The position numbers and the translations under genes are program-made. A stretch of 6,391 bases of DNA from Kiritimatiellia bacterium. Its GTDB lineage: Bacteria > Verrucomicrobiota > Kiritimatiellia > RFP12 > UBA1067. The notes below the pieces were generated by a model. That model worked only from the letters and a program-made list of their open reading frames with translations, did no database searches and had not been told where the DNA came from. Shown piece by piece: positions 1-5,759 of this stretch (position 1 is its first letter; the number at the start of each line of letters is the position of its first letter). The stretch is from NCBI GenBank assembly GCA_017479035.1, contig JAFVCR010000101.1, positions 1-6,391 on the forward strand, written 5' to 3'.

Positions 1-609
1 GATGTGTATGTCCGCCGCGCGATCCACCACGCCCTGGTAAAGGATGAGATTCACGAAGCGCACCACGGCGTTGTTGTTCGCCGCGCCTTCGAGGGAGGCC
101 ACGTCGTTCGAGTTCGCCGAGAGCGACTCGTCCGCCTCCAATCCCTCGCCGAGGTTTTTCAGCATGTCCGCCACAGATGCATCATCGCCGCCGTAATACT
201 GCGAAATGCGCTCCGCCACGTCCGCCTCGCGCGCCATCACAAAACGCACTTCCTTCGACAGCGCAAAACTCACCTCGTCCACCACTCTGGGATCCACGAG
301 ATCCGCCGTGGCAAGCGTTACGGACGACTCGTCCGCATCCACGCACAGGACGTTGTACATCCGCGCTATGGAGGCCGGAATTGCATTGACGGTATCTGTC
401 TCCAGCGTCATCGCGCCGAGGTCTATCACGTCGCAGCCCTGGTACGCAGCCATCATCGAGAGGAGATCGTCCTCCGTGCAGTATTCGCCGTCTATCACGG
501 TTTGCCGGACGGATTTGCCGGAGGTTTTCTGCTCCTCTTCTATAACGGCGATAGTGTCGTCATCGAGGTAGCCGTTCTGCTTCAGCAGATCTAGCAACGG
601 GTCGAACAT
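1..609 (-). CDS. Second PilB/GspE-like ATPase, N-terminal part (runs off the window)
   Basis: Only the first 203 codons are present; the frame is still open at base 1. Residues 1-140 look like the N-terminal domain of type II secretion/type IV pilus assembly ATPases (T2SSE_N/MshEN fold): two short helical repeats, then an IPASIARMYNVLCV segment and an SVTLATADLVDP segment. Both parallel the complete PilB next door (IPAEIAKKYGVVPV and SVTVALSDPMGY). Residues 141-180 form an acidic, Ser/Asn-rich linker. The visible part ends in VVRFVNLIL...AADIHI, the start of the family's conserved core (usually VVKLVNLIL...SDIHIEP). The Walker motifs would lie outside the window. The start at 609 is preceded by GGGAGG nine bases upstream. 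The gene follows the pilT stop after three bases, so it is almost certainly co-transcribed. It resembles the first PilB in architecture but clearly differs in sequence, so it is a paralogue and not a recent duplicate. Whether it drives pilus assembly or secretion cannot be told here. Confidence 0.88.
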   Translation of the reverse strand, partial: MFDPLLDLLKQNGYLDDDTIAVIEEEQKTSGKSVRQTVIDGEYCTEDDLLSMMAAYQGCDVIDLGAMTLETDTVNAIPASIARMYNVLCVDADESSVTLATADLVDPRVVDEVSFALSKEVRFVMAREADVAERISQYYGGDDASVADMLKNLGEGLEADESLSANSNDVASLEGAANNNAVVRFVNLILYQGVVDRAADIHI

Positions 610-612
610 GTC

Positions 613-1752
613 TTATCGCCTCCCGAGGTCTTTTTTGAGTTCGGCGACCACCGAATCCGGATCCTGCGATTTTGTGATCAACTCGTCGTAGGAGATGAGC
701 CCTGCCTTGTAGTGCTTCAGCAAGCACGCGTCGAGCGAGATCATGCCGTATTTCGCGCCGGTTTGAATGTCGGACTTGATCATGTTCGTCTTGTTGTCGC
801 GTATGCGGCTCTTGATTGCGTCCGTGGAGACCATGATTTCAAACGCCGCAATGCGCCCGTGCACTTCGCCGTTCTCGTCCAAACGCGGCAGCAGAATCTG
901 CGAAATGACCGCCTGCAACCCCGCCGCGAGCTGCGTGCGTATCTGTGCCTGCTGGTTGGTGGGGAACGCATCGACGATGCGGTCCACCGTCTCCGCCGCG
1001 CCTGTGGTGTGCAGCGTGCCGAAAACGAGGTGACCCGTTTCAGCGGCGGTGATGGCCGCGCCGATGGTTTCAAGATCGCGCATTTCGCCCACGAGTATCA
1101 CGTCCGGGTCCTGACGCAGCGCGCGGCGTATCGCCTCCGCGAAACTCGGCACGTCGTCGCCCACTTCGCGTTGCGTCACGAGCGATTTTTTGGACTTGTG
1201 GTAGAATTCGATCGGGTCTTCGATAGTGATTATATGCACGCCGCGCTGTTCGTTGATGAGGTTCAGCATCGACGCTAGCGTGGTGGATTTGCCGGAGCCG
1301 GTGGGCCCCGTCACAAGTATCAACCCGCGCGGCTTGAACAGCAGTTCCTTCACCGTGTCGGGCAGACCGAGTTTCTCCATCGAAAGCAGCGTTGACGGAA
1401 TCTGGCGCAGCACCATGCCGTAGCGTTTGCGTTCCTTGAACACGCTCACGCGGAAACGCGTCGCCAGGCGCGATTCCTCCTCCTGCGCCTGTTCCTCTTC
1501 GGTGCAGAGGTCGCGGTAGGCTATGGCGAAATCCGCACCGCCGTTTTCCTCCACCTCCTGCATGTGCAGGTCGGACGAAATCTGGCGGCACAGTTCGTAG
1601 GAGTCCTCCAGCTCCAGCGGTGCATCGCTCAACGGCTGCAACTCGCCGTGGACGCGCAGTTCCGGCGGCATCATCGCGCGTATGTGCAAATCGCTTCCGC
1701 CTTCGTCGATCGTCGCCGCAAGCAAATCCTTCATCGTAAAATCAAGCGCCAT
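613..1752 (-). CDS. pilT: PilT, type IV pilus retraction (twitching motility) ATPase
   Basis: 379 residues, a normal length for PilT. PilT is a hexameric cytoplasmic ATPase that drives depolymerisation of type IV pili (twitching, DNA uptake). Visible motifs: N-terminal GSDLHIRAMMPPELRVHGEL (19-38); Walker A GPTGSGKST (149-157, Lys155); Asp box TIEDPIEF (176-183); Walker B DPDVILVGEMRD (215-226, Glu223); His box TGHLVFGTLHTTGAAETVDR (239-258, His241 and His248). A C-terminal IRDNKTNMI (317-325) sits where PilT proteins carry the AIRxGK-type retraction motif. The absence of a T2SSE_N domain and of the CxxC zinc pairs separates it from PilB/GspE. Oddity: residues about 81-96 hold an acidic insert (CTEEEQAQEEES) between the usual DFAIAY and TRFRVSVF strands. 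The start at 1752 has an AAGGAG seven bases upstream. The gene follows pilB after 30 bases and precedes a second PilB-like gene after 3. PilU is an alternative, but the motif set fits PilT better. Confidence 0.96.
   Translation of the reverse strand: MALDFTMKDLLAATIDEGGSDLHIRAMMPPELRVHGELQPLSDAPLELEDSYELCRQISSDLHMQEVEENGGADFAIAYRDLCTEEEQAQEEESRLATRFRVSVFKERKRYGMVLRQIPSTLLSMEKLGLPDTVKELLFKPRGLILVTGPTGSGKSTTLASMLNLINEQRGVHIITIEDPIEFYHKSKKSLVTQREVGDDVPSFAEAIRRALRQDPDVILVGEMRDLETIGAAITAAETGHLVFGTLHTTGAAETVDRIVDAFPTNQQAQIRTQLAAGLQAVISQILLPRLDENGEVHGRIAAFEIMVSTDAIKSRIRDNKTNMIKSDIQTGAKYGMISLDACLLKHYKAGLISYDELITKSQDPDSVVAELKKDLGRR
619..624 (-). promoter_or_regulatory. Shine-Dalgarno of the second PilB-like gene, inside the pilT end
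   Basis: GGGAGG on the minus strand lies within the last codons of pilT (Leu-Gly-Arg-Arg-stop), nine bases before the ATG at 609. It supports that start and suggests translational coupling, since terminating ribosomes would clear the site. Confidence 0.7.
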
Positions 1753-1759
1753 GTCACAA

Positions 1760-1765
1760 CTCCTT
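1760..1765 (-). promoter_or_regulatory. Shine-Dalgarno of pilT
   Basis: AAGGAG on the minus strand, seven bases before the ATG at 1752, in the 30-base gap after the pilB stop. It is a consensus-like site and fixes the pilT start. Confidence 0.8.
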
Positions 1766-1782
1766 CAAAAATCTTCCGTTTG

Positions 1783-3447
1783 TCAGTCCGCATCGCCCAT
1801 CGTGGCCTGCAACACCTGTTTGAGGCTTGTCATGCCCGATGCCACTTTCAGCATGCCGTCCTCGCGCAGCGTACGCATGCCCATTTCGCGGGCGCGTTCG
1901 CGCAGCACCGTGGAAGGTGCATGGTCGAATATGAGCCGCTGGATGGTGTCGTCCACTTCGAAAATCTCGAATATGCCTTTGCGGCCCTTGTAGCCCGTCT
2001 GCCCGCATACGGAGCATCCCGCGCCCTCGTACATGTGGTCGGGAACCGTTTTTGCGAACGAACCGAGCATCTTCAAATCGCGGTCGGAAGGCTTGTATTC
2101 CTGTTTGCAGTTTGCGCAAATAGCCCTCACGAGACGCTGCGCCATTGCCGCGCGCAATGCCGATGCCACGAGAAACGGCTTCACACCCATATCGGTGAGA
2201 CGCGTCACCGCGCTCGGCGCATCGTTGGTGTGCAAAGTGGAGAACACCAAGTGGCCGGTGAGTGCCGCTTCCATTGCAATGTCGGCAGTTTCCTCGTCGC
2301 GGATTTCGCCTATCATCACGATGTTCGGTGCCTGACGCAGAATGGAGCGCAGCGCGGCGGCAAAGTCAAGCCCCACATCCTTGTTCACCTGCACTTGGTT
2401 GATGCCGCTCATCTGGTATTCCACAGGGTCTTCCACAGTGATGAGTTTTTTGTCGGGCTTGTTTATCTGCCCTAGGCATGCGTAGAGGGTGGTGGTCTTG
2501 CCGGAGCCTGTTGGCCCAGTCACCAGCACCACGCCGTCCGGCAGGCGGATGAGTTTCTCGAACTTGGCTTGGTCGTCGCTCAAAAAGCCCAATTGCGGCA
2601 ACCCCAGCGAAAGGTTGCTCTTGTCGAGAATACGCATTACGATGGACTCTCCGTGGTTTGTAGGCACGCTTGAAACGCGCAAGTCCAAATCGCGCCCGCC
2701 CACGTTTATCTGTATGCGCCCGTCTTGCGGAATGCGTTTTTCGGAGATTTTCATCTTCGACATGATCTTCACGCGGGAGATGATCGCGCCTTGCAACCGC
2801 TTTGGCGGCGAATCCATCTTGCGCAACGCGCCGTCGATGCGGTAGCGCACGCGGAACTCCTTTTCCATCGGCTCGAGATGAATATCGGAGCACTTCATCT
2901 TGATGGCGTTGGAAAGGATCAGGTTCACAAGTTTTATGACAGGCGCATCGTCCCCAGAAGCCTCGCCATCGTCCCCGTAATCGTCAGTGCGCGCCTCCAC
3001 TAGTTCGTCGCCCGTGGGATAGAGTTTCTCCATCGCGGCTTTTATCTGCGCGCTAGGCGCCAGCACCGCCTGCACGTCTTTGCCGTGCAGGACGTAGCGC
3101 AGCGAATCCACTGCATCGTATCCCATCGGGTCCGACAGCGCCACCGTCACCGAATCCTCGTCCGCCAAAACCGGCACCACGCCGTATTTTTTTGCGATTT
3201 CCGCCGGGATCACGGTCGTCACCGCCGGGTCTAGTTCCGCCGGTTCGATGTTCACGAAATCTATTCCGAATTGCTCCGCCACCGTCGCAAGGATCGATTC
3301 TTCCGCCACCGTCCCGGACGAGACCAATACGTCGAGGGTGGTTTCCGTGCCCTCGCGCATGGAGTTGGCGGCGGCCTCCACCTGCCCGTCATCGACGTAG
3401 CCCTTTTCGAGCAGCAGCTGCAAAACGTATTCGTCGTTCGATGTCAT
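1783..3447 (-). CDS. pilB: PilB/GspE, type IV pilus assembly / type II secretion ATPase
   Basis: 554 residues, full length for the family. It is a cytoplasmic hexameric ATPase that powers polymerisation of pilins or pseudopilins. Domains: T2SSE_N/MshEN-like N-terminus (about 1-145); acidic linker (150-168); core beginning VIKLVNLILSNAIKMKCSDI (170-189). Motifs: Walker A GPTGSGKT (311-318, Lys317); Asp box TVEDPVEY (337-344); Walker B IVMIGEIRD (376-384, Glu381); His box TGHLVFSTLHTNDAPSAVTR (397-416); a tetracysteine zinc site CANC (444-447) and CSVC (478-481). The MshEN c-di-GMP motif is degenerate: the Arg and Gly of RLGxxL are replaced in EYVLQLLLEKGYV. ATG 3447 is the only usable start, because an in-frame stop lies two codons upstream, although the ribosome site (AAGAAAG) is weak. 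It leads the operon with pilT, behind a strong -10 box. PilB and GspE are hard to separate by sequence; adjacency to PilT favours a pilus role. Confidence 0.95.
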   Translation of the reverse strand: MTSNDEYVLQLLLEKGYVDDGQVEAAANSMREGTETTLDVLVSSGTVAEESILATVAEQFGIDFVNIEPAELDPAVTTVIPAEIAKKYGVVPVLADEDSVTVALSDPMGYDAVDSLRYVLHGKDVQAVLAPSAQIKAAMEKLYPTGDELVEARTDDYGDDGEASGDDAPVIKLVNLILSNAIKMKCSDIHLEPMEKEFRVRYRIDGALRKMDSPPKRLQGAIISRVKIMSKMKISEKRIPQDGRIQINVGGRDLDLRVSSVPTNHGESIVMRILDKSNLSLGLPQLGFLSDDQAKFEKLIRLPDGVVLVTGPTGSGKTTTLYACLGQINKPDKKLITVEDPVEYQMSGINQVQVNKDVGLDFAAALRSILRQAPNIVMIGEIRDEETADIAMEAALTGHLVFSTLHTNDAPSAVTRLTDMGVKPFLVASALRAAMAQRLVRAICANCKQEYKPSDRDLKMLGSFAKTVPDHMYEGAGCSVCGQTGYKGRKGIFEIFEVDDTIQRLIFDHAPSTVLRERAREMGMRTLREDGMLKVASGMTSLKQVLQATMGDAD

Positions 3448-3473
3448 GATTCAACTTTCTTATTGTGGCAATC

Positions 3474-3502
3474 ATTATAACGCAAACCAAAAGAAAACGC
3501 AA
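3474..3502 (-). promoter_or_regulatory. Sigma-70-type promoter of the pilB-pilT operon
   Basis: On the minus strand a perfect -10 box TATAAT occupies 3479-3474. It is preceded, after a 17-base spacer, by TTGCGT at 3502-3497 as a weak -35 (TTG matches, the last three bases do not). Transcription would start near 3467, leaving a leader of about 20 bases before the pilB ATG at 3447. The spacer is T-rich. The spacing and the perfect -10 box make this the best promoter candidate in the window, but no start site is proven. Confidence 0.6.
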
Positions 3503-3660
3503 GATATTTATGCCTTTAGTTTGTCTCCCGGCCGCCGTGCGCACAGTATATATAATAGGATATGCGCCAAAGACCCGTTTGTTTTGCAATTTTGCCCGCT
3601 TTGTCCCCGGAATTTCCCCTGCCGGACGGCAAAACGAGTGAGGCAAGTCTCCAAAACCGC

Positions 3661-3738
3661 AGAGCCGGGTCTAAAAACCGAGAGAGGGAAGATCCCGATT
3701 GCAGAGACTTCCCTCTCTCCCTTTTCAGACCCCGCTCT
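3661..3738. repeat. Long imperfect inverted repeat enclosing the terminator stem
   Basis: Outside the 12-bp inner stem, AGAGCCGGGTCT (3661-3672) pairs with AGACCCCGCTCT (3727-3738) at 11 of 12 positions. An A-run (3674-3677) pairs with a T-run (3722-3725) between the two stems. Together this gives about 27 base pairs in one extended hairpin, longer than a plain terminator needs. Confidence 0.55.
3680..3719 (-). terminator. Rho-independent terminator candidate for the uxaA-exuT transcript
   Basis: A perfect 12-base-pair stem, GAGAGAGGGAAG (3680-3691) with CTTCCCTCTCTC (3708-3719), surrounds a 16-base loop. On the minus strand the stem is followed by GG and then TTTTT, terminating about 140 bases after the exuT stop. 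On the plus strand it is followed by CCC and then TTTT, so it could act in both directions, though no plus-strand gene needs it. The large loop and short T-runs make it weaker than a textbook terminator. Confidence 0.5.
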
Positions 3739-3775
3739 CTTGCTTAAGAGACCTCCCACCCTCTCTTCAGAGACC
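3709..3775 (-). repeat. Degenerate tandem array of ~22-base GGTCTCT units
   Basis: Read on the minus strand, three consecutive units each begin GGTCT(CT) and carry AGAGAG/AGAGGG in their second half: 3775-3754 (22 bases), 3753-3732 (22 bases) and 3731-3709 (23 bases). A weaker GTCTCT follows at about 3708. The first two units can each fold into a small CTCT/AGAG hairpin. The repeats are clearly diverged and partly overlap the long hairpin at 3661-3738. Function is unknown; purine-rich low complexity could explain part of the similarity. Confidence 0.4.
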
Positions 3776-3858
3776 GCCCGGCGATTTTTTTTGAAAAAGG
3801 CGGGCAATTTTTTCTCTTTCCTGCAATAGTAGAGACAACTCGGCGAGGCGGAGGCCGA

Positions 3859-5367
3859 TTACACCTTTATTACTTTGTAGCGCGGGACGAGGATTTTCAT
3901 CACACTCCACGCAACAAGATACGCCACGGCGCAGATGCAGAACACGATCATGTATCCGGCGGGTTTGCCGGTGAAGCCCATGAACGCAAACGCATCTCCC
4001 TGCGCGGCGGAATAGTCGAACAAAACGCCCGAGCCCTTGTTGATGAGGAACGAGCCAAGCCCGCCGGCCATAGTGCCAACTCCCGTTATGGTGGCTACAG
4101 TCGATTTCGGGAACATGTCGGAGACGGTGGAGTAGATGTTCGCACTCCACGATTGGTGACCCGCGCCTACGAGGCCGATTAGTATAGCAGGGAACCAGGG
4201 CGACACCGCACCGCAAGGCTGCGCCAGGAGTGCCGCAATCGGGAAGAACGCGAAAATGAGCATCGCCCGCATGCGCCCGGCGTAGGGGTCTAGTCCGCGC
4301 TTTTCGATGAAGAGCCTTGGCAGGTAGCCGCCGCCGATGGAAAGGAACGTGACTATCGCGTAGAGCGTTGCGATGAGAGCCATTGTTTTGGGATTGTCGC
4401 TCGAAAGGCCGAACTGATCCTTGAAGTAGGCAGGAGTCCAGAAAAGGAAGAACCACCACACGCCGTCCGTAAAGAACTTTCCGGCGATGAACGCCCACGT
4501 CTGCGGGAACGTGAAGCACTTGAAGAAGCCGATAGTTTTTTCTTCCTTCGCTTCCGTTTTTACTTCTCCTTCCGCGTCGTCGGACTGTATGTAGGCGAGT
4601 TCCGCCTCGTTGACGTACTGGGATTCGGAGGGTTTGCGGTATAGCCAAATCCAGAAACCCATCCACACGAATCCGAGTGCGCCGATGATGATGAACGCCA
4701 TCTCCCAGCCGCCGCCGAAGCCTATCGATTTGAAATATTTGGCAAGCAGCGGAATGATGACGGGCGAGGCCAACGCGCCCACGGACGCGCCGGCGTTGAA
4801 TACTGCGGTGGAAAGCGCACGGTCTTTCTTGGGGTTGTATTCGGCCGTCACTTTGATCGCGGCGGGGAAGTTGCCCGCCTCACCCAACGCCAGCATCGAA
4901 CGGCACGCAAGCAACAGCCACACGGACGTGGTTGCAATCGCAAGCCCCGCTTCGCCGCCGAGTTTCACCGCCTCGCCCATCGCGGAAAGGTTTTCGTAGC
5001 CGCAGAGAACCATCGTCGCAACTCCGCAAGCCGCATGGAGGCACGCCGCGAGCGACCAGAAGAATATCGCCCAGAGATAGCCTTTTTTCGTGCCGAGGAA
5101 GTCGATAATCTTCCCCGCCACAAGCGAAATGCAAGCGTAGAAAATCGAGAAGAACGCGGTGATCGTGCCGTAGTTCGCGTCAGTCCAGCCAAATTCCGGC
5201 GCGATAAAATCCTTCCACGTAAGGCTCAACACCTGCCGGTCGAGATAATTCACCGTAGTTGCAAAAAACAACATCGAGCAAATCACCCAGCGGAACTGGC
5301 TGAGTTTGCAGTTTGCAGTTTGCAGTTTGCAGTTTGCAGTTTGCAGTTTTTTTTCGGTCTCGCTCAT
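3859..5367 (-). CDS. exuT: ExuT-type hexuronate transporter (MFS, anion:cation symporter family)
   Basis: 502 residues with about 12 membrane segments; the first spans roughly 27-41. ExuT-type proteins import galacturonate/glucuronate with protons. Family marks: NYLDRQVLS (40-48), GEAGNFPAAIKVTAEYNPKK (162-181, ACS signature), NAGASVGALASP (191-202), GHQSWSANIYSTVSDMFPKS (403-422). A cytoplasmic acidic/Lys loop (262-278) separates the two halves. Adjacency to uxaA supports the substrate, although a related sugar acid is possible. The N-terminus is odd: MSETEKK is followed by LQTANCKLQTANCKL (8-22), a translated 7-base DNA repeat that is not part of the usual family sequence and is preceded by an A8 run. 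ATG 5367 is chosen because later ATG/GTG codons (residues 28, 32) would cut into the first membrane segment. It has AGGAAGGA upstream and overlaps the four-helix-bundle stop (ATGA), so translation is probably coupled. Confidence 0.9.
   Translation of the reverse strand: MSETEKKLQTANCKLQTANCKLSQFRWVICSMLFFATTVNYLDRQVLSLTWKDFIAPEFGWTDANYGTITAFFSIFYACISLVAGKIIDFLGTKKGYLWAIFFWSLAACLHAACGVATMVLCGYENLSAMGEAVKLGGEAGLAIATTSVWLLLACRSMLALGEAGNFPAAIKVTAEYNPKKDRALSTAVFNAGASVGALASPVIIPLLAKYFKSIGFGGGWEMAFIIIGALGFVWMGFWIWLYRKPSESQYVNEAELAYIQSDDAEGEVKTEAKEEKTIGFFKCFTFPQTWAFIAGKFFTDGVWWFFLFWTPAYFKDQFGLSSDNPKTMALIATLYAIVTFLSIGGGYLPRLFIEKRGLDPYAGRMRAMLIFAFFPIAALLAQPCGAVSPWFPAILIGLVGAGHQSWSANIYSTVSDMFPKSTVATITGVGTMAGGLGSFLINKGSGVLFDYSAAQGDAFAFMGFTGKPAGYMIVFCICAVAYLVAWSVMKILVPRYKVIKV
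5304..5349. repeat. Heptanucleotide array (GTTTGCA), six perfect copies plus GTTT, within exuT
   Basis: Six identical 7-base units, GTTTGCA on the plus strand, run from 5304 to 5345, then a partial GTTT that merges into a T8 run (5347-5354). On the coding strand the unit is TGCAAAC. It lies within codons 8-22 of exuT. Since 7 is not a multiple of 3, all three frames through the array are open and encode the same rotating heptapeptide (LQTANCK), but the exit frame depends on copy number. It is inverted relative to the array at 5760-5790. Confidence 0.97.
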
Positions 5368-5747
5368 GATTTTCCTTCCTGTGCCACGTTAAGATTTTTT
5401 GATTTCAACGTTTTGGTTATTGCGGTAAGCATCTTGAACAATTCGTCCGCATCTGCACGTATGGAAACGTATTCCTCGTTTGTCAGATACTTTGCATCGC
5501 GCAGCAAATCCAGCCAATAACGGGTTTCGGAACTTTCTTTGAGCGCGATATATGCCTTGTTGGTAAAGTCTGCCCTTGATACGGCGCAGATTGCCTCTGC
5601 CATGTTCGCGCCGATGGAAGTCCCGCAACGGAGCAATTGCTTCGACATTACAAGTTCTCTCTTTTCTTCGACGAGGTATCGGTAAAGATTGACGATGCGC
5701 AATGCAAAGCACTTGCTCTTCTCATAGACTATGCTGTTTTCCGCCAT
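5364..5747 (-). CDS. Four-helix-bundle protein of the 23S rRNA intervening-sequence protein (IVP/S23) family
   Basis: 127 residues, the usual size for this family. It matches the common pattern for these proteins: ENSIVYEKSKCFALRIVNLY (3-22), then EKRELVMSKQLLRCGTSIGA (28-47), NMAEAICAVSRADFTNKAYI (48-67) and ALKESSETRYWLDLLRDAKY (68-87). No signal peptide or membrane segment is seen; the helices are amphipathic. Relatives are encoded within 23S rRNA intervening sequences of some bacteria, and many others stand alone in genomes; the biochemical role is unknown, and nucleic-acid binding is suspected because related Avd proteins act in retroelement complexes. ATG 5747 is chosen because family similarity begins there; the frame stays open further upstream, but only through the repeat array and uxaA. 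The ribosome site (GAGAGAGAAC) is weak. The stop overlaps the exuT start, and the gene lies 44 bases after uxaA. It has no obvious link to hexuronate metabolism, so it looks inserted. Confidence 0.92.
   Translation of the reverse strand: MAENSIVYEKSKCFALRIVNLYRYLVEEKRELVMSKQLLRCGTSIGANMAEAICAVSRADFTNKAYIALKESSETRYWLDLLRDAKYLTNEEYVSIRADADELFKMLTAITKTLKSKNLNVAQEGKS
5373..5380 (-). promoter_or_regulatory. Shine-Dalgarno of exuT, inside the four-helix-bundle gene
   Basis: AGGAAGGA on the minus strand lies 5-9 bases before the exuT ATG, in the last codons of the upstream small gene (Gln-Glu-Gly-Lys-Ser-stop). The ribosome site and start codon of the transporter are thus both supplied by the inserted small gene's 3' end. 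Confidence 0.65.
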
Positions 5748-5759
5748 CTCGTTCTCTCT

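Larger units (their letters stand above)
3448..3858. other. Intergenic region between exuT and pilB (411 bases)
   Basis: This region holds no convincing gene. From the exuT side it contains a T/A-rich tract near 3784-3812, the degenerate 22-base unit array at 3709-3775, the long hairpin at 3661-3738 with its terminator-like inner stem, about 150 bases without recognisable structure (roughly 3505-3655), and the pilB promoter at 3474-3502. A self-complementary GTGCGCAC lies near 3538-3545, next to an AT-only stretch (TATATATAATA). It could be an operator-like site, but nothing else supports that. Confidence 0.6.

Noticed and set aside
4..594. Open plus-strand frame of 196 codons
   Set aside because: It lies opposite the second PilB-like gene, whose minus-strand translation shows clear family sequence. 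The plus-strand product is rich in His/Arg, typical of an antisense shadow in a GC-rich gene.
1564..2475. Open plus-strand frame of 303 codons
   Set aside because: It lies antisense to pilB and the pilT start; the product is Arg/His-rich with no recognisable domain.
3551..3556. Plus-strand TATAAT as a divergent promoter
   Set aside because: There is no -35 box at an acceptable distance and no plus-strand gene downstream; it lies in an AT-only run where such a match is easy.
3774..3812. Second terminator (CCGCC...GGCGG followed by T6 on the plus strand)
   Set aside because: The stem is only five pairs with a loop of about 20 bases, it points in the plus direction where no gene ends, and on the minus strand it is not followed by a T-run.
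3446..3829. Plus-strand frame of 127 codons across the intergenic region
   Set aside because: It begins inside the pilB start, has no ribosome site, and its translation simply reads through the hairpin and repeat units. There is no protein-like conservation to point to.
5364..5747. Avd accessory protein of a diversity-generating retroelement
   Set aside because: Avd is a related four-helix bundle, but no reverse transcriptase and no template/variable repeat pair occur in the window, and the sequence fits the IVP/S23 type better.
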